A DNA stretch of 64,000 nucleotides from Paralithodes platypus (Eukaryota > Arthropoda > Malacostraca > Decapoda > Lithodidae): contig CM064509.1 of assembly GCA_032716605.1 (NCBI GenBank), forward strand, positions 49,574,330 to 49,638,329, in the 5' to 3' direction. The notes under the pieces are model-generated. The model worked only from the letters and a program-made list of their open reading frames with translations, was not told where the DNA came from and made no database searches. Each line of letters starts with the position of its first letter. Positions within the stretch are counted from its first letter, which is position 1. The position numbers were made by a program, and so were the translations under genes. Positions 23,860 to 34,299 of the stretch are shown here, piece after piece.

Positions 23860-24345
23860 TTAACGCCTTACGAGCGGGCCCGTAAGGAATTTCCACTACC
23901 CGCCAAGCGGGTGGTTTTACCCTAAATTGCCTTGGTTCCGTGCTCTTTTTCATGCATAAACAAGAGCCAGAGCATAATACAATTATGTATCCCTGATAGG
24001 GCATTAATTCAGCTTTCCAATGACACCAGAACCATCCTCCTACGACCACGCGTTCTCTTGCAACGATCGTGCAAGACGAAGGAAAAATCCCTAAAATATG
24101 GTAATTTCTTGACATAATACCCTGTGTAGTGAGGGAGGGAGGGTGGATGTGTGTAGAGTAAACGTCAGTAGGCCCGCGGGACCTGTGGCGAATGGTCAGA
24201 GCCCGACCTACGCTCCGCCCACCGCTCGTCTCTCTCTCAGAGGCAATATTGCTCCAAAAATTGCACACAGACTTAAGTCGGTCCCCGCCACATAGTCTTT
24301 CTTCTCTAGCCCGACTTAAGACCACCCCCGCCAAACAGGGGTTAA
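23860..24345 (+). mobile_element. TTAA-flanked MITE, family Q, copy 2
   Basis: TTAA at 23860-23863 and 24342-24345. Left CGCCTTACGAGCGGGC, right complement CCCCTGTTTGGCGGGG. Aligns with 2235-2723 along its length (CATGCATAAACAAGA-CCAGAGC, CTATGTATCCCTGATAGGG-type words, TTCTCTTGCAACGATCGTGC). No ORF conserved between copies. Confidence 0.85.
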
Positions 24346-24439
24346 TAACCAAACCTAACCAAAACGGGGCAAGTTCCTCATACAAAATGTGGGACAAAAG
24401 TTTTTGGGGCTCTCCAGTAACCTAGGCTAAAATAAACTA

Positions 24440-24636
24440 GGCCTATTAAACTTTAGGCAAGAGCTGTGTTAGCGTGCCTAGCAGGCATACCATCTGCTTT
24501 GTTTACATAGTCGCACACTCGCAGTTACATACGTTTCTAATTTGACTGCTTTTGTATTGCTGTTATTTGTTGCCCCTGCTGATAATATATATGATGATGA
24601 CAATCAGTTATGGGGGATGAGGGAGCAAATCCCCCT
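24440..24636. repeat. G/C-run module fragment, left part
   Basis: GCTTTGTTTACATAGTCGCA, TTTGACTGCT, TTGCCCCTGCTGATAATATA and GATGATGACAATCAGTTATG match the 19.9-21.4 kb sub-family. Its continuation (CCCATTATTG, ATCCCACGGC) resumes at about 26203-26290, after the LINE insertions. Confidence 0.65.
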
Positions 24637-26133
24637 TGTTTTTTTTTTTTGTTTTTTTTTTTTTAAGAGACAATGAACGGAGGAAGGAAAAACACAGATA
24701 AAACAAAAAGGTCCATGTGCCTAAAGGCATCCTCCATTCATAAAATGTTTGTAACAACTGGATTTAAACATTTGTAGATTGTAAGTTTGTGGAAAGCAAT
24801 TCGAGGGAAGTGAATTCCAAAGAGTAGTAGCTCTGGGGATAAATGAATTCTGATAAGCAGAAGTTCTGCATTGTGGAGGAGAAAGTGTAAATTCATGGGC
24901 GCTCTCAGCTGCCCTAGTTCTACGGGGAAAGATATGGAGAGGCGGCACAATTGAAGCAAGTTCCTCGGAACAATTGCTGTGAAAATATCTGTAGAATAAT
25001 GCAAGGGATGCAACGTTTCTTCGTATGGATAATGTAGGAAGGTCCTGTGTGATTGCAGGGTTATTGATTAATCTAATAGCTTTATTTTGAATTTTGTCCA
25101 ACTGCCTCAATGCAACCACTCCACTTCCACCCCACAGAGGTGAACAGTAATCCATCTGAGAACGCACATGACTTTTATATATCACGGCCAACTGCTCGTC
25201 AGTGAAGAATTCTCGAACTCTGTACAGGAGTCCCAGTTTTTTAGAGGCATTCTTAGCAATGCTTCTAACATAATGTGTCCAGCTCAAGTTAGTAGTTAAT
25301 GTTACACCGAGAATGTCAATACTAGGGGAAGTGGGAATATTTACATCATTAAAAAATATATGGGAGTCAGTGAGATTCTGTCGGTTAGAAAATTTAATGT
25401 ACTTGGTTTTCTGTGCATTAAAGGAAACTAGATTATTTTGTCCCCATCCATTAATTCTAGAAAGGTCCTGGTTCAGAGAAATTGCAGTGTTTATTTTTGA
25501 ATTTATAAGATCGGGTTGGGTGACAGAATTGGTAAATGTGAAGGAACTGTGGAGTGTTGAGTCATCTGCGTAGGAATGTATTGGATTATGAGTGGTAGAT
25601 ATGAGATCATTGATATGAATGAGGAACAGAATTGGGGCCAAAACTGATCCCTGGGGAACACCAGCATTTATTGAGTGAAATTGAGAATAAAGGCCATCTA
25701 CCATTACACATATTTTTCTGTTATGAAGATAAGAAGAAATTAGTGGAACTAATGATGCAAGGCCGTAGTGTGACATCTTCGACAATAAGGATTGATGCCA
25801 GACTCTATCAAATGCCTTTGATATATCCAGTGCTATTGTATGTGTTTCACCATGTTGGTCTGTAGCTTGGTTGATTTGATGCGTAAGAAGGCAAAGCATG
25901 TCTGCAGTTGATCGACATCGTCTAAAACCATATTGCCTATCACTGATTAATTTATTATTCTCAAGATGCTTAATTATGTGATTATTTAATATAATTTCAA
26001 AGACTTTACCAAGAGTGGAAGTTATAGCTATTGGTCTGTAGTTTGATGGATCTGAAGAGGCACCTTTTTTAGGAACTGGATGGATTTTTGCTTCTTTCCA
26101 GGGTACTGGGAAGCATGAAGTATGGAGGTATGG
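24637..26133 (-). mobile_element. Jockey-like LINE (family D), 5' truncated
   Basis: Minus-strand element with an A-tail (T run 24638-24664, broken by one G), a 56-base 3' UTR and one long RT frame. The 5' end is lost at about 26120-26133, where it meets a CR1-like 3' tail. It is inserted in the G/C-run module and is the best preserved LINE in the window. The 1-85 fragment is the same family. Confidence 0.85.
24721..26133 (-). CDS. LINE reverse transcriptase, C-terminal 470 codons, uninterrupted
   Basis: Product: the RT portion of a LINE ORF2 protein, which nicks target DNA with its endonuclease (missing here) and copies the element RNA into the site. Counting from the upstream ATG at 26178 (485 codons, the first 15 being chance sequence from the neighbouring CR1 tail), the frame shows HPVPKKG (33-39), SNYRPIAI (45-52), SDRQYGF (79-85), ALDISKAFDRVWH (116-128, first palm aspartate D118), GVPQGSVL (173-180) and the palm YADD (203-206), followed by the LGVTLTTNLSW and RLINNPAITQ C-terminal blocks. 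No stop or frameshift. Codons upstream for endonuclease are absent, so the copy cannot be autonomous. The YADDSTLH box is shared with family B. Confidence 0.85.
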   Translation of the reverse strand, partial: PYLHTSCFPVPWKEAKIHPVPKKGASSDPSNYRPIAITSTLGKVFEIILNNHIIKHLENNKLISDRQYGFRRCRSTADMLCLLTHQINQATDQHGETHTIALDISKAFDRVWHQSLLSKMSHYGLASLVPLISSYLHNRKICVMVDGLYSQFHSINAGVPQGSVLAPILFLIHINDLISTTHNPIHSYADDSTLHSSFTFTNSVTQPDLINSKINTAISLNQDLSRINGWGQNNLVSFNAQKTKYIKFSNRQNLTDSHIFFNDVNIPTSPSIDILGVTLTTNLSWTHYVRSIAKNASKKLGLLYRVREFFTDEQLAVIYKSHVRSQMDYCSPLWGGSGVVALRQLDKIQNKAIRLINNPAITQDLPTLSIRRNVASLALFYRYFHSNCSEELASIVPPLHIFPRRTRAAESAHEFTLSPPQCRTSAYQNSFIPRATTLWNSLPSNCFPQTYNLQMFKSSCYKHFMNGGCL

Positions 26134-26202
26134 AGGAAGCATGAGGTTTGGACCAATCGACCTTCTGTAGACTCCCATTTTCTTATGTTCTTATGTTCTA
26201 AC
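26134..26202 (+). pseudogene. CR1-like LINE 3' tail
   Basis: GGTTTGGACCAATCGACCTT, CTGTAGACTCCC and TTCTTATGTTCTTATGTTCT repeat the end of the family C copy at 8815-8870. Extreme 5' truncation. Confidence 0.7.
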
Positions 26203-26485
26203 CCATTATTGTAGAATTTGAATCCCACGGCTGTCGGCCGGTAACAAAACAATTTACCGAACACCTGGCCGTGGGATATAATAAACTCAACCCATTGATT
26301 TACCCTTCATTCTGTAGTTGACATTTAAAAAAATAAAAACCGGTTTACATTTGCTGATTTGCATTTGGGAACCGGAAATTTCACAAGGTTTGCTGATTTG
26401 TGGTTGTGGGAGTTATGTTTTGGGTTTGCAAATTTGAGTTTGTGGACTAGATTTTTTGTTTGTGGTGCCCAGCTCTGGAAATGGG

Positions 26486-27631
26486 CGACATCGCGGTCCG
26501 CGGAGCTATCCACCCTCCCTCTCCTTCAATTCTATAATATACCGGTATGCAGTTAGTCGAAATTTCTGTAGCTGACACATACTTTGGTCAATGCATACTG
26601 TTGTTTTATATATTTTAAAATCACCCATATTCATAAATAACGTAGGCCTATATTTACAATACAAAGTCAGCAGGTATTTTCGCGCCAATTTTGTTATAAT
26701 TAATCAGCTTATAATTATGTTTGTAGTCATTATCAGCTGCATATGGACTTTCCCTTTATTACTATACTATATAGGCCTAAGTACTTAGTGTAGTCGTATA
26801 TTGTATAATAAAAACGTGTAGAATCGCACAAAAATTGAGATAAACTGTGCATATCCTAGGTGTTGGGTATAGTGATGTCTACAGTCGTAGCTCTGGCGCT
26901 AGTTCAGAAGCGTCCACCAAAGGTCTCAAGAGAATTGTTGGTAGGGAGAATTGGTGGCAAACTTGGAAATTATGGAACACTTGCAAAATAATACAGAATA
27001 ACAGAATACTCCACTTTAATGTTAGGCTAGCCTACTCCGAAGATTATTATCAAATAGCTAAGAGGACATTTCAGTTCTCGTTGGCAATTAGTGAAATTGT
27101 TCACAAGCCTATAGGTCTATAACTGTCACCGACTCACCTATGATAATGATACTGATTCCCTATGCTATAATTTACATTGGTAAACTGTATTAATATAGGC
27201 TAGGCTACTAGGCCCTAGGCCTATAGGCTTACTGTCTTTTTTTCTTCAGGTGACAATAAATTGAATCCCTGAGCAGCTAATTTATCAATACTTAGGGCCT
27301 AGGCTAGGCCTAATGGAAGAAAATGTGAAACTAATAGGTTAGGCCTAGGCTATGTCTCTGCATCATACTAAGACCAAGTTTATAGTATTAGCCTAGCACC
27401 ACATTTCATTACAAACTATTCAGAAACAGACTAGGCCTAGGAGGCTAAGTTTTGCCTTTTCGCAAGTCCTGTGGCTGTGAGGAAGGTCTGGCATAGCATT
27501 TGGGTTTGAAGATATTTTACCCAAATAAGGCTATATCAAGCCATTACAGAGAGTTCCTTGTACATTTGCTAAAGTTTTACGTGCTATAACAACAAAGAAA
27601 AAGGCTAGCCTAATTAAAGTAAATAAAATCT
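26486..27631. other. No confirmed gene; GC-rich start, short ORF inside
   Basis: The first 30 bases (GACATCGCGGTCCGCGG) are GC-rich, then A+T-rich DNA with TAGGCCTAGGC words. One 38-codon frame at 26875 is listed separately. Confidence 0.4.
26875..26991 (+). CDS. Possible short ORF or first exon, 38 codons (weak)
   Basis: ATG at 26875 with G at -3. The frame begins MSTVVALALVQKRPPK and ends in TAA at 26989-26991. It stands out because codon composition is less A+T-biased than its surroundings and it lies about 390 bases after a GC-rich segment that could be a promoter. I do not recognise the peptide. It has no neighbour, polyadenylation site or homologue in the window. It could equally be chance. 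Confidence 0.15.
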   Translation: MSTVVALALVQKRPPKVSRELLVGRIGGKLGNYGTLAK

Positions 27632-27640
27632 TATATATTC

Positions 27641-28297
27641 AGTGACTGGACGACTCGGCCCATGGGAAAACTCGGCTCGGACAGCTCGGCCCACTTTTGG
27701 ACAACTCGGCCACGACGGCGAGACAACTCGGCCCATTATTTGAGACAGCTCGGCCCCATGTTTTGCTATGGGGCAATTTGACGAGACCAGTCAGGATTAG
27801 GATGGGGACTCGGGGAGAGCTAAGTGGAGGGTTTATGGGCGAGGCCATGTATGCAGCACCAAATCCTGTCCTCTGCGTATGCGCGGCCTTTTCCCTAATA
27901 TTTTTATTATGTTATTTAGGCTCAACTGTTAGGTTAATTTAAGTTAGGTTAGGTTAGGTTAGGTTAGGTTAGGTTAAGATAATATAATAGTATAAACTAA
28001 AAAAAAATTGTGCCTAGGGGCCTAAGATTCTCACGCATACGCAGAGGACAGGATTTGCAAGATTTGGTGCTGCATACATGGCCTCCCGTTTATGGTGTGT
28101 GTAATGTGGGCGAAATGTTCGTTTATTGTATAATTATGTCATAGGCGCTAGTTCTCTCGATTCATAATGTGTAGGTTAGGTTAGGTTAATTAAGAGTTGT
28201 CTCGTAATTAACACGGGGCCGAGCTATCTAGTTTTTACTGGGCCGAGCTGTCTCGCCGTGGGCCGAGCTGTCCCGTGGGCCGAGTAGTCTAGCATTC
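27641..28297. mobile_element. 657-bp MULE-like foldback with clustered GGCCGAG repeats
   Basis: Flanked by 9-bp direct repeats TATATATTC (27632-27640 and 28298-28306). Left part carries five ACTCGGCC/AGCTCGGCC words in about 110 bp (27651-27760); right part carries four inverted GGCCGAG words (28215-28285). An inner inverted pair follows: GGCCATGTATGCAGCACCAA with ATCCTGTCCTCTGCGTATGCG (27840-27890) against its mirror (28034-28085). Nine-bp duplications are usual for Mutator-like elements, and subterminal repeat clusters are typical transposase-binding arrays. No transposase. The A+T-rich duplication could be coincidental. Confidence 0.65.
27944..27973 (+). repeat. (TTAGG)6, arthropod telomere-type repeat, internal
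   Basis: Six exact TTAGG units inside the MULE-like element. Shorter GGTTAGGTTAGG tracts occur near 18336, 23228 and 28172. TTAGG is the common arthropod telomere repeat; here it is interstitial. Confidence 0.9.
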
Positions 28298-28352
28298 TAT
28301 ATATTCCCTGCTCTCACTGAGTCACTGACCACCCTCCATCCCTAAGAATTAT

Positions 28353-28722
28353 TGCAGACGACGCACATATTATTATTATTTAGTTTTATTATTGCCTGCA
28401 TTTAAAGTTATTTTAAGCTATGCTATTATATTCTATATATTTGTTCATACATTATGGTACAATCTTGACTAGAAAAGAAGCTGAATAAGCGAAATTAAGA
28501 TCATCACACTTATATCCTCCCCCCCCCCCCCCCTTATTATTACAGCATCTGTGACTTACCTTCAGTGAAGCAGACGACGCACCTTATTATATTATTTAGT
28601 TTTAGCTAATTTTCTGTATGTAGAGCTCTTTTAAGCTATGCTATTATAATGTATATGGTACAATCGACCGGAACTATAGCTGAATAAGCGCAATTAAGAT
28701 TGTCACACTTATTTCCCCACCC
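28353..28722. repeat. Two diverged tandem copies, about 214-bp period
   Basis: 28353-28520 and 28567-28722 share GCAGACGACGCAC, ATTATTTAGTTTTA, TTTTAAGCTATGCTATTATA, ATGGTACAATC and GCTGAATAAGCG-AATTAAGAT. A run of 16 C (28507-28522) separates them. No coding frame. Confidence 0.75.
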
Positions 28723-28816
28723 CTGCTTACTGCCGCGGATCTTGGGCTAACGTCCGGGGAGAAGGTGGCGGGGATCAGATGCCATATACTCCAGTCAGAG
28801 ACTTTGTAGTGACAAC

Positions 28817-30108
28817 CAGTGGCGTCACTAGGGAGGGGGGCTTTGGGGGGGCTTAGCCCCCCCCCCCCCAAATCAAGGACTCAGCCCCCCAAAAAAATGC
28901 AAACCCCAAAACTGCCAATAGTAATTAAAATAAATAAATAAAAATTAAATAATAAATAATGCATAACCAGTTCACCACATTCACCAGCCCTGCATCCCCC
29001 CCCCCCCAATCTACTTTTTATTAATTGATCCATATAGGTTAAATACGAATTGTTTATGTAATGTGAATATTTATTCACAATTTACATAAACCTATGGATA
29101 TGACTCAAATCATAATAGTAATATTATTAAGTTTCCCCTATATTTTCACCAAGCTTGGTTTTCTTTGAAGCTTGAGCCGTTATATTTATTGAAATTATTG
29201 GAAATATAAATGCAATATGTATTGTTTTTATGAGACTTATTATATATTTACCATATAATATATTATTTATATTAAATTGTGAAATAAAAGACACATATCC
29301 ACATACCATTTGGCCATGTCACTATATGAAACTTTGAAAGGATATCAGTTTTATAGAATAACAATTGTTTGTAATCTTGTATTTTATCAATAGGCTTATC
29401 TAAAGTAATTGCTTTATGATTTGGAGTTAATAAATTATACTTTTTTGTTTTAAGTGAACTGTTTTGTTTTTCTATCACAGTAATGGAAGAAAAATCTTGC
29501 CAATTAAATCTATATAATGGTACAATAATAAAAGTTCTTCAAATTATCTAATTTAATATGCTAAGAAATCGTTACAAACTATAGTATATTCATTATAATT
29601 AGGCGAAACATCTAGACCACTTACCTCTATACCTAAGGAAAGACTGGAGTAATCAAGCTAATATTTCTACCTTTGGGAAGGGTCAGCCAGGCAATAAGTA
29701 TGGACATTTACAACCCATTTGCTCTAGCCATTTAGCGAATTACAAAGGTTAGGGGTCACAATTTCTGGCCTACCTATAATGAATGGACTATAGTATGATA
29801 GTATATGAAGAAAAAACTATTCTCTGCACATAGGCTTTATACCCTACAATTACCATTGGCCTTGTAACTTACTGACTGATGCCTGGTATCAGGCTCATCA
29901 ATATTTATGTGTCATATGTTTCTTACTTATACACATTTTTAGGCCTCAAAAAGGCCCCAGAAACTGCTCAAATTTTAAAAAAATCCGGGGGGGGGGGGGT
30001 TTACAGCGCCCACCCCAGCTGCTCAGGCTCGCTTCGCTCGCCACCCACCCACCTATCTATGCCAGGGCTACAGCCCCCAAAAATGTTTTACCCCTGGTGA
30101 CGCCACTG
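28817..30108. mobile_element. 1.29-kb hAT-like element with CAGTGGCGTCAC ends
   Basis: Left CAGTGGCGTCACTAGGG at 28817, right complement CAGTGGCGTCACCAGGGG at 30108: 16 of 17 matching. Flanks GTGACAAC (28809-28816) and GTAACAAC (30109-30116) are an 8-bp duplication with one change. Interior is A+T-rich with G or C runs near both ends and a GCTCGCTTCGCTCGCCACCC block. No transposase frame. A relative starts at 35431. Confidence 0.8.
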
Positions 30109-30116
30109 GTAACAAC

Positions 30117-31227
30117 ACTCACTGCTCCGTGCTTGTCAGGCTTGCTTCATTGTTTCCCTTTAATACCGCATATACAGTATATATTTAGTTCCTTATTGGA
30201 TACTAGCAGAGCAAGGCTGGAGTAATTTTGAGCATTAAAGTTTTGTTGTAACTTTATTAGTTTCCATTTAAGAATTATCTGCATTTTTTTAGCTAAGATT
30301 ACTGCAGCCGTTTTGGCAATTTAGATATAAGCTTCACACTACTTCTTCCCCTTCTTTTCCTTTATTCTACTGGATTGTGAATTATCATTGTATGTTTATA
30401 TTATATATCGTTGAGGTTGACATCAACAAGGGTTTGATGACTGGCTTGTTTTAGGTCAGCGTTTTAACAGCCAGCACCAACCTCCTGAGATGTCAACCAT
30501 TGTGTATCATTTGTTAGGCTACTGTATTAGACTTTTCCCATGGTTTTTGTTTCGTAGTATTCTCGGTTCTCGGAGCGACTGGGCATGATATATGGGTTGT
30601 TCTGGGAGTCTGGCAGTATTATGTGTTGACATTTTTGCGCAGTTTAGAATAATCTTAGAAGTATTCTTGAACTACTAATAGCACTATCAACCCGAATCGG
30701 ATAGGCCCCGACTCTGAGACAGTAGATAATTTGTGTCTCCTTTATTACTGCTTTAATAGAGCAAAGAAGAAGATAACCCCTTTTCTTAGAGAACCTGCGT
30801 GTCTTGGTGTTTGAGTCCGATATTAAGAGCGTGTCTGTTGCAGGGTTAGTGTACTACGGTGGGCAGTGTTGGGTGCATGACTTACAGCATTGGTGTCTTT
30901 TTGCTACGGAATTTCGTTTGGAAAGTGCTGTGGGCTAGGCTATTAGAGCATCTGCTTTCCCCGAACCTCCCCTCATAACAATATATAATTATATATACTG
31001 TATATATTTATAACAACCTCCTCCCGTCTGAGTCAAGTCAACCACTGAACACAATACAATGCTAGGGGAATTTCTCCACTGCCGTTTATTGTTTTTTGTT
31101 ATTCATTGAAACATATACTGTAGTCAAATAAATCCAACCTCATTCACCAAAAACACTTACATTAAAGATAACCCATCAGGTGGATGGCATAATATATGTG
31201 AGTAGAGTACGCTATATATTTTTATTA
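30117..31227. other. No gene recognised (1.1 kb)
   Basis: No matched repeat and no credible ORF. GGTTGACATC at 30415 and GATGTCAACC at 30491 could form a 10-bp stem. Nothing further. Confidence 0.5.
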
Positions 31228-31395
31228 TTAACTCTTTCACGTTTTTATGACGCAGAGGTTGCCAGATTAGCAATAAGAAATAGAGTTCTCTCACTCTTAT
31301 AATTACCTCTCCAAAATTAGTTTTCTGCCCACAGCTAACTCAAAGACAACTGCAGAGGTTGAAGTAAGTAAACTAAAGGTTTCTAATTACCCCTG

Positions 31396-32965
31396 TTTTT
31401 TTGTTTTTTTCTTTTTTCTCTATGTGAATGAGGGAGACAAAGGTCATAACTGCCTGCAGCGAGTGCCTACCCCAGATTTCAAAGAGTGACAGGGCCGAAA
31501 TCAAGGAACGTTCGAGCTAAAATGCCTGGACACACGGAGTTTGAAGCAATTTAAGTCATAGGAAGAGGGAAAGACTGATTCTGGGAGAGAATTCCAGAGC
31601 TCAGCAGTTGAATAGAAGAAAGTCTGAGAATAGCGTTTCACTCTTGGGTTGGAGAGTTGCACAGAGTAGGGGTGGGATTGTGTTGCAAAGCCGGTACTAT
31701 GTACCCTACGTAGAGGAGGTGGTATACACTGGGAAAGCTCCGAGGAACACTGATTATTGTAGTAGCGATAGAATAGTGAGAGAGATGCAACATTGCCGCG
31801 AAGAGAGAGAGATTGTAGAGAATTGGTGAGTGGACGGGAGTTAATGATACGAAAGCTTTCTTTTCTACTTTATCTAGGAGTGCGGTGTGAGAGGATCCTC
31901 TCCTCACATGTGAACAATACTCCATGCAAGGACGCACTGTGCCCCTGTACAGAGCAAGTAGCTGCGCAGGGGTAAAGAACCCCTTGAGGCGGTTGAGCAC
32001 ACCCAGCTTCTGGGAGGCTGCCTTAGCGAGACTGGTAATATGGTCTTTCCAAGTGAGAGCAGAAGAAAAAGAGACACTGAGAACATTGAGGGAAGATCAA
32101 GCGTTGATTTTTGTATTGTTGAAGAATAAGGGATAGTCCTCTGGAGGTTCCTGACGGGTAGTAAGATGGATAAATTGAGTTTTGGAAACATTAAATGTAA
32201 CAAGGTTTTCTCTACCCCAATTGGAAATAGTAGCTAGATCAGAAGATAAGCAATTTATGGCTTCATTACATTTACTTTTGAGGGACTGCTGGCTGGGGCA
32301 TTCTGGAAAACTAATTGAGTGGTGTAAAGTAGAGTCGTCTGCATATGAATGGATGGGAATAGATGTACAGTTGAGAAGATCATTTATGAAAATTAGAAAG
32401 CGAATAGGAGATAGGACAGAACCCTGAGGAACACCGGAGTTGATAGGATGAGGAATTGAGCGATGGCCGTCCACAACCGCAGCTATGGAACAGCCGGAAA
32501 GGAAATTAGAGACAAAGGCACAGATGGAGGGACAGAAACCGAAGGAGTGCAGTTTGGAAATTCAAGATTTGTGCCAGACTCTATCGAAGGCCTTCGATAT
32601 GTCTAGTGCAACAGAAAAAGTCTCACCGAAGTCCCGAAAGTTGGATGACCAAGAGTTAGTGAGATATGAAAGAAGATCACCAGTAGAGCGACCCTTAAGA
32701 AAGCCATACTGGCGATCTGAGTGCAGATTATGAGAAGAGAAATGCTTAAGAAATTTGGAAGCAAGAAAAGTTTCAAAAACTTTAGAGATACAAGAGATAA
32801 GAGCAATTGGACGATAGTTGGAGGGTTGAGAGTGGTCACCCTTCTTTGGGACAGGTTGAATGAGAGCAAACTTCCAGCAAGAAGGAAAGACGTTAGAGGA
32901 GAGACAGAGATGAAAGAGTTTGCCTAGGCAGGGGATCAGCACGGAAGCACAGTTTTTAAGTACAA
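31396..32965 (-). pseudogene. Jockey-like LINE (family B), RT broken into three frames
   Basis: Minus-strand pieces from 5' to 3': 32562-32975 (VLKNCASVL, QPVPKKG, SNYRPIALIS, RQYGFLKG, VALDISKAFDRVWH), 32097-32474 (GVPQGSVLSP, SYADDSTLHH, NWGRENLVTFN) and 31638-32000 (LKGFFTPAQLLALYRGTVRP, YCSHV-RG). Stops and frameshifts separate them. The 3' UTR ends in a degraded A-tail (T-rich 31396-31420). The 5' part (ORF1, endonuclease) is missing. It is inserted in the family P MITE. Confidence 0.85.
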
Positions 32966-32996
32966 ATGGTAACAAAGGCTTTAAAGTATCCGTAAT

Positions 32997-33531
32997 GGGC
33001 GGGTGCCCAACCCCGAAAGGAGTTGAAATAGGGGAGCTATCCCCCCGATAAAGGCGGCTTTCTAGGGCCTTTCCTAGCTGTTGCTGAGAGGATTGGGTTC
33101 TAGTTATCTGGTGACGGGCTGGTCTATCAGAGTGAGAGCTGAGCGATCTCTGCCACCCATAGCTTACTCTGACTGTTCCTTTTACTTATATATCTTCTAG
33201 ATCTCAAGTGACGGCATCTTTTCCGTGGATTGACCTCCCTTCTGCCAACCTAAAAGTTGGCAGATTGGGAGCCAAAGCGTCACATTTTTCCCTTGCCCCT
33301 CAACTTTCCCTTCATAATTGCTGAGGGGCACAGGGCCTTGGGTGGGGCTTTGGTTTCCCGGGCGTTTCCACACCCTCCTCAGCTCCCTGCCTTGTAGTGG
33401 CTTCGGTCACCCGGGCTTTGTTAGTGGTAAGCAGGGAAGGTTTTGTGGGGGTGCTCGTTTATGGCCTTGGCCTTGCTCGAGACCTTGGGGCTGTTCGGCC
33501 AGACAGCCTGGGGAACAACAACAACAACAAC
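32997..33531 (+). mobile_element. (AAC)n-tailed retroposon, copy 2
   Basis: Starts GGGCGGGTGCCCAACCCCG, ends AACAACAACAACAACAAC. Target duplication AGTATCCGTAAT / AGTATCCATAAT (32985-32996, 33532-33543), one mismatch in 12. About 90% like the 9674-10198 copy. It carries an extra short TAAAAGTTGG stretch near 33248. Confidence 0.85.
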
Positions 33532-33579
33532 AGTATCCATAATAGGCTCAACATTTCGTCATAAGCGTGAAAGGGTTAA

Positions 33580-34299
33580 AAACATCTGTAAATTGTGTAG
33601 CATAAGACGTCAGACGGCCAACCCCGCTATATTGGTCATCTGAGAAGTGGCTGCTTCACACAACACGGGACTTGTTCAGCTGATCAGGTGTTTTCGTCTT
33701 CAGAATTAAGATTGGTGATGTCAAGGCTCTTGAGCCATATCAAACATCTGTAGTGACACAAATGCCAGCATTCATGGGTCAGCTATTTACCGAGATGATG
33801 TCTCTGGAATTCTTTATTCAGTCAGCCATGATATATACTGGTGTGTGAGCATACCATGTACTGTATACTCGTAGATATGCCCTACTTATGACTAAGTACT
33901 TCACCTTACCTTTCGGAAAGAAGTGATAATATGAAATTATTTTGTTTCCGCTTGCATTTTCCACAAACAACACACCTGTGACCGTGTTGTTTTCGTGCCA
34001 TGTTTTTAATCTTTGTATCTGCCGCCATGCCAACTTGCAGCTCCCAGTGACATTTGTAATTGTAATTGTGCAGACGATGCACCACCGATGGCAGAGCCAT
34101 CTTCAGGGGTACTTGGTCAAATCTAGGGATCAATTGGGAGCCCGTTTAAGACCTTCCTCCTTATAAGATCCTTCTTGCACCATTGCCTACTTCCACTCCC
34201 GTTCTCTCACCATCATAACTCTCCAGTCAGAAAGGAGACACCAGAGGTTCTCGTGGCTGACTAGACGGGCTGAGGTAGTGTCTCTGTTTCATGTGCTTG
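33580..34299. other. No gene recognised (0.7 kb)
   Basis: No repeat match and no credible ORF. Confidence 0.5.

Larger units (their letters stand above)
21792..26477. mobile_element. hAT-like DNA transposon, 4.69 kb, laden with insertions
   Basis: Left end CAGAGCTGGGCAC at 21792, right end GTGCCCAGCTCTG to 26477: a perfect 13-bp terminal inverted repeat. Exact 8-bp direct repeats GAAATGGG flank it (21784-21791 and 26478-26485). CAG start and 8-bp duplication fit the hAT superfamily. No hAT transposase is recognisable. Contents are mostly later arrivals: a foldback element (22949-23475), a LINE A 3' piece, a TTAA MITE, a G/C-run module and a jockey-like LINE, plus unassigned A+T-rich DNA rich in TAGGCCTA. 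The right subterminal part (26345-26460) repeats GATTTG and TTTGTGG words. Confidence 0.75.
31228..33579 (-). mobile_element. TTAA-flanked MITE, family P, copy 2, split by two insertions
   Basis: TTAA at 31228-31231 and 33576-33579. The three surviving pieces, 31228-31395, about 32966-32996 and 33544-33579, reassemble in order as the complement of the 635-870 element. A LINE B copy (31396-32965) and an (AAC)n retroposon (32997-33531) are nested in it. Without the inserts it is about 235 bp. Confidence 0.8.

Noticed and set aside
23825..24397. 190-codon minus-strand ORF
   Set aside because: It lies in a family Q MITE. The frame is not conserved in the copies at 2235 or 62026.
27944..27973. 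Chromosome end
   Set aside because: Only six TTAGG units, inside a transposon, with ordinary repeats on both sides.
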